From: Actinomadura violacea
GTDB lineage: Bacteria; Actinomycetota; Actinomycetes; Streptosporangiales; Streptosporangiaceae
Length of the DNA: 64,000 bases
Assembly (NCBI RefSeq): GCF_017573465.1
Contig: NZ_JAGEPF010000004.1
Location: forward strand, 124,001-188,000
Reading direction: 5' to 3'
Below, in pieces: positions 20,601 to 30,067 of this stretch; positions within the stretch are counted from its first letter, which is position 1; the number at the start of each line of letters is the position of its first letter. The notes under the pieces are model-generated. The model ran no database searches, was not told the origin of the DNA, and worked only from the letters and a program-made list of their open reading frames with translations. Made by a program: the position numbers and the translations under genes.

Positions 20601-20653
20601 TCGGCGTGCCGTCCCGGGTCGGGGTGGCGACCGCCATGAACCGGACGGGCTGA
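17636..20653 (+). CDS. Large LuxR-family (LAL-type) ATPase transcriptional regulator
   Basis: 1005 residues. The N-terminal AAA/STAND ATPase starts LVGRRDALGAL and has Walker A GEPGAGKT (about 36-43) and Walker B LVLILDDLHWAD. A long TPR-like helical middle is followed by a C-terminal LuxR HTH (LSPREHEIALLVAEGCSNQQIAERLFLS and VRTVETHLSRVFAKIG). Such regulators act as signal-responsive activators, often of catabolic or secondary-metabolite genes. The ATG at 17636 suits the family's usual N-terminus; a GTG at 17603 would add 11 residues. A (Ser-Ala-Asn-Gly-Ala)4 linker sits near residues 445-464. The target is unknown; the hydrolase/GMC pair starting 136 bp downstream is the obvious candidate. 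Confidence 0.9.
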   Translation: MSDAGAPLVGRRDALGALSRALDAAATGYGFLALVGEPGAGKTRLLNELADGASARKLPYLAGRAAEFEQEMPFGAVVDALDDRLEDDVPELSPAALRLLGTVFPALADRVAGTGAGHAPDGAADPVARYQLHRSVRHLLERLAAPSGLVLILDDLHWADDATIELMDHLVRHPPRANVLVAVAYRPAQASPRLAALADAAGLVGTRVPVDPLNRDEVAEFLGPDVPRPRCEQLYKASGGNPFYLEALARMGRRDDRLLGEDGIERHDWERGVANLTEVPPAVRTALQVELSALPPEALLMARGAAVAADVFEPALAAVAAEMAQEDALAALDALTAHDVVRPTAGGRFRFRHPLVRHVAYASTAAGWRFAAHSRVSARLAALGAPAAVRAHHVLRSARFGDREAIWTLVEAARVVALQAPGTAAYWLEAALRLMPDGTDPSGGSANGASANGASANGASANGAGGDGAYPDRIQLLVELAHAQAVSGHAEEGRETARTLLSLLPPDDTVRRARTVQLCAVMDRQIGRIHEARALVLDELRRITDRQTPEAVLLRIRLVADRIQRIDTRGSHAVLETIPESAPQWGPGLVAAVAAMRPMVSYGRGEVAEAIAYAEAADQRFSAASDGDFADCLDYMVWLVFAEAFLGLHDSAVRHATRLVAITRATGQTFILGYMLAGLSRVLMLQGRLEEAAAAADEATAVGRELRSPEVMAYGLIQQCLTASWTGDHDRALRAGEEAVAQDTGSGEWWTHMAHVALATATINAGRTEEGAQALVEACGDGTNGLDFSTLVMCAEQLSCARAAAGDGAGAAGWADIAEAIAHPALTGDVGLARLARAHAVRVDDPAGAARLAAEGAGMLAGAGRRPEAARADLTAGIAHAAADERAEARERLRAAAEVFEECGMDGLHAQAVREQRRLGVRVPGGGRTAPAKGRKGAGKGDLPFGLSPREHEIALLVAEGCSNQQIAERLFLSVRTVETHLSRVFAKIGVPSRVGVATAMNRTG
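18968..19027 (+). repeat. Four in-frame 15-bp tandem repeats
   Basis: Four copies of a 15-bp unit encode Ser-Ala-Asn-Gly-Ala each. Outer copies use GCG AAC, inner copies GCC AAT, so the array reads as a nested duplication. It makes a flexible linker between the ATPase half and the TPR-like half of the LuxR regulator and could vary in number between strains. Confidence 0.85.
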
Positions 20654-20668
20654 ACGAGCCTCTAACTG

Positions 20669-20718
20669 CACGTACGTGGTCATCCGGGACACCGCGTCCC
20701 CCATCGCACGTAAGTACG
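20669..20718. promoter_or_regulatory. Paired CACGTA dyads upstream of the hydrolase gene
   Basis: A perfect 10-bp palindrome CACGTACGTG (20669-20678) and a variant CACGTAAGTAC (20707-20717), 38 bp apart, lie in the 136-bp gap between the LuxR regulator and the alpha/beta hydrolase. The spacing and similarity suggest a regulator site, possibly for the LuxR protein. Confidence 0.4.
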
Positions 20719-20789
20719 GGTTCTCCACGATGCCGGGCGGACGACCGCGTTTGGCAAGGTTGGGGCGTCAGGAAGCCGGAGGGAATGCC

Positions 20790-21881
20790 ATGGACCAGCG
20801 GATCGCGCGCTTCACGCACGCGGGCGTCGCCGACGCCGAGGTCTCCGTGCACCCCTTCGCGACCGAGGACGGCCTCGGCCTGAACCTCACCCGCTTCCGC
20901 CGCGCCGACTGCGACGACGTCGTCCTGCTGGTGCACGGGCTCACGACCTCCAGCGACATGTACATCATGCCGGAGCACGAGAACCTGGTGAACTTCCTGC
21001 ACGACTCGGGGTTCGGGGACGTGTGGGCGCTGGACTTCCGGATGAGCGGCCGGTTCCCCTACGACGCCGAGACGCACCGCTTCACCCTCGACGACGTCGC
21101 GCAGTACGACCACCCGGCCGCGCTCGCCGAGCTGCGCCGGCACATCGGGGACCGCCGGGTGCACGTGATCACGCACTGCCTCGGATCGGTGTCGTTCGCG
21201 ATGGCGGTGTTCGCCGGAACCGTCACCGGCATCACCAGCCTGACCTGCAACAGCGTCGCGCTGACGCCGCGGACGTCGCGCTGGTCGAGGATCAAGCTCG
21301 GGTACGGGCCGGCGGCGCTGGAGTACGTGCTCGGCCCCTCGCACCTCGACCCGCGGTACGGCACCGCACCCGTGCTGACCCGCGGCTGGATGATCGCCAA
21401 GGCGGTCGGGCCGTTCCACCCGGGCTGCGACGAGCCCGCCTGCCACATGCTCAGCTTCATGTGGGGCGGCGGCAAGCCGATCTTCACGCACGCGAAGATG
21501 TCGCCGGTCACGCACGGCCGGCTGCCGGACCTGTTCGGCTCCGTCGGCGTGCACTACTACCGGCACGTCCACAAGATGGTGAAGGCCGGCCGCGCGGTGA
21601 AGTACGACCCGCGCGACCCCCGCCACGCCGCCCTGCCCGCCGACTACCTCGAGGGCGCCGCCGACGTCACGACCCCGATCCTGTTCCTCACCGGAGACCG
21701 CAACCACGTGTTCACCGACTCCAACATCGTCTGCCATCGCATGCTCGAGGCGGTCACGCCCGGCCTGCACGAGCTGGAGATCCTCCCCGGCTACGGGCAC
21801 CAGGACCCGTTCATGGGCGCCGCGTCCGCCGCCGAGGTGTTCCCGCAGGTGCTGGACTTCCTCAAGCGGAAGGCGGGCTGA
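20790..21881 (+). CDS. Alpha/beta-fold hydrolase with Cys at the nucleophile elbow
   Basis: 363 residues. The fold is visible as VVLLVHGLTTSSDMY (oxyanion loop), VWALDFRMSGR, the elbow VITHCLGSVSFAMAV, an acid in FLTGDRNHVF and the His in GYGHQDPFMG. At the elbow the usual Gly-X-Ser-X-Gly reads Thr-His-Cys-Leu-Gly, so the nucleophile is Cys if the protein is active. GGAGGG lies 6 nt before the ATG. One base separates its stop from the GMC oxidoreductase start. Larger fused GMC/hydrolase proteins are known in actinobacteria, which suggests a joint pathway acting on a sterol, lipid or other hydrophobic alcohol. Substrate unknown. Confidence 0.82.
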   Translation: MDQRIARFTHAGVADAEVSVHPFATEDGLGLNLTRFRRADCDDVVLLVHGLTTSSDMYIMPEHENLVNFLHDSGFGDVWALDFRMSGRFPYDAETHRFTLDDVAQYDHPAALAELRRHIGDRRVHVITHCLGSVSFAMAVFAGTVTGITSLTCNSVALTPRTSRWSRIKLGYGPAALEYVLGPSHLDPRYGTAPVLTRGWMIAKAVGPFHPGCDEPACHMLSFMWGGGKPIFTHAKMSPVTHGRLPDLFGSVGVHYYRHVHKMVKAGRAVKYDPRDPRHAALPADYLEGAADVTTPILFLTGDRNHVFTDSNIVCHRMLEAVTPGLHELEILPGYGHQDPFMGAASAAEVFPQVLDFLKRKAG

Positions 21882-21882
21882 C

Positions 21883-24390
<2,508 letters not shown>

Positions 24391-24407
24391 TCGAGGGGGG
24401 CTCGATC

Positions 24408-24456
24408 GTGCAGGCCGAGGGAACTGCGGGGTGCTCTCGGCCTGCACCTTTTTCTT
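24408..24456 (+). terminator. Rho-independent terminator after the GMC oxidoreductase
   Basis: A perfect 12-bp stem (24408-24419 with 24436-24447), a 16-nt loop and the T-rich tail CTTTTTCTT on the plus strand. It is the clearest intrinsic terminator in the window and ends the hydrolase/GMC transcript. Confidence 0.88.
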
Positions 24457-24499
24457 GGTGGACCGTTTTGGCGGCGGACCGCCCGGCGGCAAAGGGCGG

Positions 24500-24958
24500 C
24501 TAGAGGTCGCCGGCGCGGCGGGCGGGGCAGTCGGGCGGGCAGTGCTCGGCGTGCGCGGGCAGCCAGCGGCTGAAGGCGTCGATCATCGCCTTCAGGCCGA
24601 GGCGCAGCACCGCGCCGGTGCCGGGGACCAGCGGCTCGAACTCGGCGTGCCAGCGGATGAAGGTGCCGGTGCCGCGCTGGTCGAGGTACACGTCGCAGCG
24701 GTAGTGGCGGACGGGCAGGCCCTTGAGCGCGATGTAGCCGAAGTGGGTGTCGGGCTCGTAGGCGACGGTCTGCTCGGCAGCGGGCCAGATCGTCTTGACG
24801 GCGCCGACGCCGTAGGTGGTGGTGTCGCCCTTGCGGGTCTGCTTGGCGGGGGTGGGGAACCTGCCCCACGCGCCCCACGCCTCGGGCACGGCGAGGTGCC
24901 GGAAGATCTCGCCGGGCGTGGCGGTGGTGGCGGCGGTCGCCTCGATCTCGTAGGGCAT
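24500..24958 (-). CDS. SRPBCC-family (polyketide cyclase/dehydrase-like) protein
   Basis: 152 residues of the START/SRPBCC helix-grip fold: IEATAATTATPGEIFRHLAVPEAW at the N-terminus, central strands YIALKGLPVRHYRCDVYLD and TFIRWHAEFEPL, and the long C-terminal helix GLKAMIDAFSRWLPAHA. A Cys-rich end (HCPPDCPARR) is unusual. These proteins bind small hydrophobic ligands; this one's ligand is unknown. It is transcribed alone, with a TetR-like operator 23 bp before its start. Confidence 0.82.
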   Translation of the reverse strand: MPYEIEATAATTATPGEIFRHLAVPEAWGAWGRFPTPAKQTRKGDTTTYGVGAVKTIWPAAEQTVAYEPDTHFGYIALKGLPVRHYRCDVYLDQRGTGTFIRWHAEFEPLVPGTGAVLRLGLKAMIDAFSRWLPAHAEHCPPDCPARRAGDL

Positions 24959-24980
24959 GGTGGGCCTCTCCCCGTCGTGA

Positions 24981-24994
24981 CTACCGAACGGTAG
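24981..24994. promoter_or_regulatory. Candidate TetR-type operator CTACCG-AA-CGGTAG
   Basis: Perfect inverted repeat with 6-bp arms and a 2-bp spacer, 23 bp upstream of the SRPBCC start. Shape and spacing are typical for TetR-family sites. No TetR gene is adjacent, so the regulator must act in trans. Confidence 0.55.
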
Positions 24995-25054
24995 CCAGCC
25001 GGGTACCGGCGCACAAGCCCTTCACGGCGCGTCACGGCGGCCCTTCACGGCACG

Positions 25055-27085
25055 TCAGGGCGCGGCGAGCCGGCTCCCGTAGACGGCGCGGGCGCGGTCG
25101 AGGAGGTCGAGGTGGGCGGCGAGCTGCCCGGGCCCGTCGAGGCGGGCGGCGCCGCGGATCATCTCCTCCAGGCCGTCGAGGTAGTCCAGGCACCAGCGCA
25201 GGTCGTCGGCGCGGGCCACGTGCCGGCCGTCCAGGTGCAGGTGGACGGGGCTGGTGTGGGCGTACGCGCCGCCGCGGCTCATCGACCGCGGGTGCGGCGG
25301 CCCCGACGCGACGGCGACGACGTAGGTGGGGTGCTCGGCGGTGAACTCGGCGGTGACCTCGCCGGGCGGGCCTTCGGCGATGACGCCGTCGGCGGTCCGC
25401 AGCTGGACGCCCGCCACCTCGGGGCCGACGGTCCGGGCCGTCACGGTGACGCGGTCGCCGGCCGCGAGGTCGAGGACGGCGCCGGGGCCGTGCCCGTTCA
25501 CCTCCAGCTCCAGCCAGGGGCCGGTGGTGGCGAAGGTGCGGCCGCCCCGGACGGCGTCGGCGAACGACGCCGCGGTGAGGGGGCCGTCGACGCGGGCGTA
25601 GACGCGTCCCCAGCCGGGCGGGCTGGACTGGTTGCCGCGCCGCTGGAAGGACAGCATCGCGTCCGTCCCGGCGGTGGCGGCGAGCCGGTTGCCGGCGCCG
25701 AGAAGCCGCCGGTACATGACGGCGGTGGCCTGGATCGAGGAGTGGTTGACGACGTCGAGGGAGTCCAGGAGGCCGAGCGCGGCGTCGGCGACGATCTCGC
25801 GGGCCGAGCAGTTGCGGCCGGAGGTCAGCAGCGCGGCGGGCGGGTCGGCGTCGTCCGCGGGGAGGTGGAACGGGTGGCTGTAGCCCATGAGCGCGCCGCG
25901 TTCGCGCAGCTCGCGGTAGCCGTCGCCGTTCGGCGGCCAGTCGGGGGCGCCGAGGAACCCGGTGTGGTAGCGGCCTGGCGGCGCGTCCACGCCGAACGCG
26001 TACAGGTGGCCGAGCAGGTCGTTGCGGTATTCGACGCCGAGCCGCGCGAGGTGGGTGGCGTCGGACCAGGGAAGGTCGTCGCCGGCCCAGTGCTCCAGGG
26101 CCTCCCGGTCGTAGACGCGGTCGCCCGCGACGTTCCCGGCGACGAGGTTGAGGACGTGCAGGTCCTCGCCCTGCTGCACGGCGGCGGCATGTGCGGGCGT
26201 ACCGACGGTGTCGCCGGTCCAGTTCATGTGGACGTGCATGTCGCCGCCGTACCAGCCCTTGGCGGCCGCGTCGTAGAGCCGCTGCGGGGCGAGCTCGACG
26301 ACGGTCTCCTCCCCGGCCGCCGGGATGACGGCCTTCTCGGCGGTGTCGTGCTCCATGCCACGGGTGACGCGGACGGTGAGCGGCTCGGCGGGGACGTCGA
26401 GGACGACGTCGTCGCCGTGGAAGTAGGGCGTGCGGTGCGCGTCGATCCGCTCCGGCGCACCGCTGGGGTACCAGCCCTGGCCGTCGGCGCCGACGACCGT
26501 CCAGCGGCAGGGGAACCCGGCGCGCAGCCGCAGCCGCCCGGTCGGGACGCGCCGGACCAGCGCGTCGAGCGCGACCGGCGTGCCGTCGGCGGTGACGCGG
26601 CTGCCGGAGGTGAGGGGGACGAGCCGGACGCCGCCGGGCGGGATCGCGTGGTCGGCGCCGTCCACGCGGACGGTGGCGGGCGACGTGCGGGAGGAGTCGA
26701 TGAGGAGCGTGGTGCGCAGTTCCCGCCCGTCGGGCAGGGTGCGCGGGACGGTCTCCAGGGACGCACCGTCCGGGGTGAGGCGCAGCGCGGCGAGGTTGTC
26801 CAGGACGCGTCCGGCGAGGGCGTCGCGGACGACCTCGGCGGCGACGAGTTCGGGGACGCGCGCGTCGATCTCCTCCGGCGTCGCGTCCGGGTGGCGTGCG
26901 AGGAGCTGCTGGAGGCCGGTGATCCAGAAGTCGGTCTCGTCCAGCAGGAAGGCGCTCGTCTCGATCTGCCGGACGAAGCCGTTGGCGGGCTCTCCCCAGG
27001 TCGGTCCGTGCTCGCGCAGCAGTTCCCGGTACTCCTCCAGGGCCCTCGCGACCGCGGCCGGTACCGCCGGATCGGCGTCGCACAT
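25055..27085 (-). CDS. CehA/McbA-family metallohydrolase (PHP domain)
   Basis: 676 residues. The N-terminal ~270 residues are beta-rich. The PHP-type metal centre begins WYGGDMHVHMNWTGD (His-X-His), followed by ALMGYSHPFHLP, VNHSSIQATAVMYRRLLGAG and RLAATAGTDAM, which supply His and Asp ligands. The C-terminus has Ig-like strands (RTFATTGPWLELEVNG). CehA/McbA enzymes hydrolyse carbamates such as carbaryl, but most family members have unknown substrates. GGGAG precedes the ATG. Apparently single-gene transcript. Confidence 0.85.
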   Translation of the reverse strand: MCDADPAVPAAVARALEEYRELLREHGPTWGEPANGFVRQIETSAFLLDETDFWITGLQQLLARHPDATPEEIDARVPELVAAEVVRDALAGRVLDNLAALRLTPDGASLETVPRTLPDGRELRTTLLIDSSRTSPATVRVDGADHAIPPGGVRLVPLTSGSRVTADGTPVALDALVRRVPTGRLRLRAGFPCRWTVVGADGQGWYPSGAPERIDAHRTPYFHGDDVVLDVPAEPLTVRVTRGMEHDTAEKAVIPAAGEETVVELAPQRLYDAAAKGWYGGDMHVHMNWTGDTVGTPAHAAAVQQGEDLHVLNLVAGNVAGDRVYDREALEHWAGDDLPWSDATHLARLGVEYRNDLLGHLYAFGVDAPPGRYHTGFLGAPDWPPNGDGYRELRERGALMGYSHPFHLPADDADPPAALLTSGRNCSAREIVADAALGLLDSLDVVNHSSIQATAVMYRRLLGAGNRLAATAGTDAMLSFQRRGNQSSPPGWGRVYARVDGPLTAASFADAVRGGRTFATTGPWLELEVNGHGPGAVLDLAAGDRVTVTARTVGPEVAGVQLRTADGVIAEGPPGEVTAEFTAEHPTYVVAVASGPPHPRSMSRGGAYAHTSPVHLHLDGRHVARADDLRWCLDYLDGLEEMIRGAARLDGPGQLAAHLDLLDRARAVYGSRLAAP

Positions 27086-27227
27086 CGTCGTCTCCCGGTG
27101 GTGGGGGGACCGTCAGCGTTGCACGGAACCGGTACGTCGCCTAGGGCCGCTTCCGGCCCCGGGTGCGCCTTCCACGCCGCGGGTGGGCGAATGCACCACC
27201 GCGTATATGGATCATGCTCCGCGGGGG

Positions 27228-27791
27228 TTATGTCGTCTGCGCGCGCGCACGGAACGCTGCGGTCTTGACGCGGTTCTGGCAGGCGGTCGAGCAGAACCGG
27301 CGCTTGCCGTTGCGGGAGGTGTCGACGTAGACGCGGTCGCAGTGCGGCGCGGTGCACACGCCGAGGCGGTCGTAGAGCTCGCCGCCGAGGACGACGGCGA
27401 GGCCGGTCGCGCAGGACGCGCCCCAGTCGGCGGTGATGGTGTCGCCGACGCCGTGGAAGTGCACGTGCCAGGGCTCCCCGTCGTGGCGTTCGAGGCGGGG
27501 CCTGGCCTGGGTCTCCTCCAGCAGGCGGTTGACCCGCTCGGCGGCGGCGTCGAGGTCGCCGGCGGTGACGGCCTCGAAGACGGCGCGCAGCTCGCGGGCG
27601 ACGGCGGCCAGCTCGGCGGCCTGGGCGGCGGTGAGCCGGCGCGGCCAGCCGGCCCGCTCGAGGAACGCCTCGCCCGCGGCGACGGCGTCGGGCACGGTGT
27701 GCGGGCGGCCGCGGCTCTCCCCTTCGGTGAGCGCGTTGACCAGCGCGACGGTGTCCGCCACCACGCCATCGGTGTGACTGTTGAAGTTCAC
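27228..27791 (-). CDS. CGNR zinc-finger / ABATE-domain regulator
   Basis: 187 residues. The ABATE-type N-terminal domain begins FNSHTDGVVADTVALVNALTEG. The C-terminal zinc finger reads VCTAPHCDRVYVDTSRNGKRRFCSTAC, with SRNGKRRFCSTACQNR the family hallmark. It is a probable DNA-binding stress regulator. The GTG at 27791 is chosen because homologues begin at FNSHTDG; a TTG at 27833 would add 14 residues. It is divergent from the methyltransferase, 70 bp apart, and may control it. Confidence 0.87.
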   Translation of the reverse strand: MNFNSHTDGVVADTVALVNALTEGESRGRPHTVPDAVAAGEAFLERAGWPRRLTAAQAAELAAVARELRAVFEAVTAGDLDAAAERVNRLLEETQARPRLERHDGEPWHVHFHGVGDTITADWGASCATGLAVVLGGELYDRLGVCTAPHCDRVYVDTSRNGKRRFCSTACQNRVKTAAFRARAQTT

Positions 27792-27861
27792 TTGACCAGT
27801 TACGCCTTTCCGGTTTAGCGTGTAACCGTTCAAAGGCTACATGACAGTCACAGGAGGGGCC

Positions 27862-28641
27862 ATGACGCTGCTCGACCAGGAGACCGCCGGCACCTGGATC
27901 GCGCGCTGGGACGCCCAGCAGGAGGGCTACGTGCCCGACCGCGAGGAGCGCTTCACCGCGATGATCGACGCGGTCGAGGCCGCCGCCGGCCGCCCCGACC
28001 CGCTCGTGCTGGACCTCGGCTGCGGGCCCGGCTCGCTGGCCGGCCGGATCCTGGACCGGATCCCCGGCGCCACCGTCGTCGCCATCGACACCGACCCGCT
28101 CCTGCTCTCGCTCGGCCGCGCCGTGCACGCCGGCCGGGACGGCATCGCCTTCACCGCGCTCGACCTGCGCGAACCCGGCTGGGCCGCGCGGCTGCGGCTG
28201 CCCCGGCAGGCCGACGTCGCCGTCTCCACCACCGCGCTGCACTGGATCTCCCCCGCCGGCCTGCGCGTCGTCTACGCCGAGCTGGCGACGCTGCTGCGGC
28301 CCGGCGGACTGTTCCTCAACGGCGACAACCTGCACGTCGACGACGTCACGCCCGGTCTTGCCGGGCTGGACGACGCGCTGGGCGAGCGGCGGCGGGCGCG
28401 CCACGCCGCCGCCGGCGCCCGCCCGGAGAACTGGGAGCAGTGGTGGGAGGCGATCGGCGCCGACCCCGCGTTCGCCGAGCTGCGCGGCGCGAGCACCGAG
28501 GAGGTGACCGGCCACCACGGCTCGCCGTCGCGGCTGCTGTCCGCGCACGCCGAGGCGCTGCGCGCGGCCGGCTTCGCCGAGGTCGGCACCCTGTGGCAGC
28601 ACGGCGACAACCGCCTGCTCGCCGCCCTGCTCGCCGGCTGA
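27862..28641 (+). CDS. Class I SAM-dependent methyltransferase
   Basis: 259 residues with a Rossmann methyltransferase fold. Motif I is LVLDLGCGPGSLAGRIL (about residue 46), the acidic end of beta-2 is VVAIDTDPLLL, motif II-like is DVAVSTTALHWI and motif III-like is LLRPGGLFLNGDNL. AGGAGG stands 5 nt before the ATG. Substrate unknown; the general form matches small-molecule methyltransferases. A long GC hairpin follows the gene. Confidence 0.87.
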   Translation: MTLLDQETAGTWIARWDAQQEGYVPDREERFTAMIDAVEAAAGRPDPLVLDLGCGPGSLAGRILDRIPGATVVAIDTDPLLLSLGRAVHAGRDGIAFTALDLREPGWAARLRLPRQADVAVSTTALHWISPAGLRVVYAELATLLRPGGLFLNGDNLHVDDVTPGLAGLDDALGERRRARHAAAGARPENWEQWWEAIGADPAFAELRGASTEEVTGHHGSPSRLLSAHAEALRAAGFAEVGTLWQHGDNRLLAALLAG

Positions 28642-28651
28642 CCGGCGCCCC

Positions 28652-28682
28652 GTGCCCGCGCCCCGGTCCGGGGCGCGGGCAC
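28652..28682 (+). terminator. Long GC-only inverted repeat after the methyltransferase
   Basis: 15-bp perfect arms (28652-28666 and 28668-28682) around one base, starting 11 bp after the stop. There is no T tract, but stem strength and position fit an actinobacterial L-shaped terminator. Confidence 0.6.
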
Positions 28683-28775
28683 GCCGCTTGGCCTGGACGG
28701 ACCGGCAGGCCGTACGCTCATGATCGTTCGCGTCCGCCGGACGGCGGCGGCGCCCGGCGACGGTGAGGATCGACG

Positions 28776-29495
28776 ATGAGCACAGCGGGACAGGACGCCC
28801 CGGTCACCCTGGTCACCGGCGGCGGCAGCGGGATCGGCGCGGCCACCGTCCGGCTGCTGCTCGGCCGCGGCCACCGCGTCGCGATCACCGGTCGCGGCGA
28901 GGACCGGCTGAAGGCGTTCGCCGCCGAGGCCGGCGCCGGGGACGCGCTGCTGCTCTTCCCGGGCGACGCGTCCGACCCCGCGGCGGTCGGCGCCGCGGTG
29001 GACGGGACGGTCGGGCGGTTCGGGCGGCTGGACCACGTCGTCGCCAACGCCGGGTTCTCCACGCACGACGACCTGGCGAACGGCGACCCGGAGCAGTGGC
29101 GGGAGATGCTGCTGACCAACGTGCTCGGCCCGGCCGTGCTGATCAGGGCGGCGCTGCCCGCGCTGCGCGCCGCCGGCGGCCGGATCGTGCTGGTCGGCAG
29201 CACCGCGGGCGTGAAGAACACGCCCGGCAACTTCTACTCGGTCACCAAGTTCGCCGTGTCGGCGCTGGCGGAGAACGCGCGGGTGCTGGTCACCGGCTCG
29301 GGCGTCGGCGTCACGCTCGTCTCCCCCGGACGGGTCGAGTCGCCGTTCTGGGACTCCCGGGGCAGCGGCGGCGCGCCGGACGGGCCGATCATGACGTCGG
29401 AGAACGTCGCGGAGTCGATCGTGTGGGCGCTGGCGCAGCCGGCGGGCGTCGAGGTCAACTCCGTGGTGCTGCGGCCGTCCGGTCAGGTGCACTGA
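28776..29495 (+). CDS. Short-chain dehydrogenase/reductase
   Basis: 239 residues, classical SDR. It has the cofactor motif TLVTGGGSGIGAATV (about 11), HVVANAGFS, LVGSTAGVKNTPGNFYSVTKFA with catalytic Ser, Tyr and Lys, and VSPGRVESPFW. NADP preference is suggested by the Arg in AITGRGEDRL after beta-2. GTGAGG lies upstream of the ATG. Substrate unknown. It converges on the PPOX gene, with a strong hairpin between. Confidence 0.9.
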   Translation: MSTAGQDAPVTLVTGGGSGIGAATVRLLLGRGHRVAITGRGEDRLKAFAAEAGAGDALLLFPGDASDPAAVGAAVDGTVGRFGRLDHVVANAGFSTHDDLANGDPEQWREMLLTNVLGPAVLIRAALPALRAAGGRIVLVGSTAGVKNTPGNFYSVTKFAVSALAENARVLVTGSGVGVTLVSPGRVESPFWDSRGSGGAPDGPIMTSENVAESIVWALAQPAGVEVNSVVLRPSGQVH

Positions 29496-29499
29496 CGGC

Positions 29500-29534
29500 G
29501 CGGGGCCGGGCGGCCGTCGCCGGCCCGGCCCCGC
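29500..29534. terminator. Bidirectional hairpin between convergent SDR and PPOX genes
   Basis: Perfect 12-bp GC stem (29500-29511 with 29523-29534) with an 11-nt loop, 5 bp after the SDR stop and 15 bp from the PPOX stop. It can serve both strands. Confidence 0.65.
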
Positions 29535-29549
29535 CGCCGGGAACGCCGG

Positions 29550-29978
29550 TCAGGAGCGGGCCATCCCGTACAGGTACTCGACGTGCAGTTTCAGGACCAG
29601 CCGCCCGTCCTGCACCATCACCCGCCGGTACTCGTCCCAGTCGGGGTGCTCGCCGCGGATGTCGCGGTACACCTCGACCAGCTCGTCCACGGCCGCGTCG
29701 TGCGGGTCGGCGGCGACCGCCGTCAGCTCCGCGGTCCCCTCGGCGACCGCGTAGGACCAGCCGTCCGGCGCGCTGACGTGCAGGCTCGCGCGCGGGTCGC
29801 GGCGCAGGTTGCGGGCCTTGGCCCGGTCGGCGGTGATCGAGACGCGGATCAGCCGGGACCCCGCGTCGAAGTGGTAGTTGACGTTGGACAGCTGGGGCCG
29901 CCCGTCCCGCTTGAGCGTGGCCAGCACGCCGAGGTCGCGCTCCTGCAGCAGCTTCACCAGCGCCGCGTCGTCCGCCAT
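29550..29978 (-). CDS. PPOX-class F420-dependent oxidoreductase-like protein
   Basis: 142 residues with a split-beta-barrel flavin/F420-binding fold. It opens LLQERDLGVLATLKRDGRPQLSNVNYHFD and continues IRVSITADRAKARNLRRDPRASLHV and YAVAEGTAELTA, the pattern of F420-binding PPOX proteins in actinobacteria. It probably reduces a small substrate with F420H2 or binds the cofactor. Single-gene transcript. Confidence 0.88.
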   Translation of the reverse strand: MADDAALVKLLQERDLGVLATLKRDGRPQLSNVNYHFDAGSRLIRVSITADRAKARNLRRDPRASLHVSAPDGWSYAVAEGTAELTAVAADPHDAAVDELVEVYRDIRGEHPDWDEYRRVMVQDGRLVLKLHVEYLYGMARS

Positions 29979-30067
29979 CGTCCGCCTCCCGGGTCGTGAT
30001 CGTTTCCAGGGTACGACCGCGCCCGGTCCCGATCACTTCCCGGGGAGACGGTCCCGGACACCACCGG

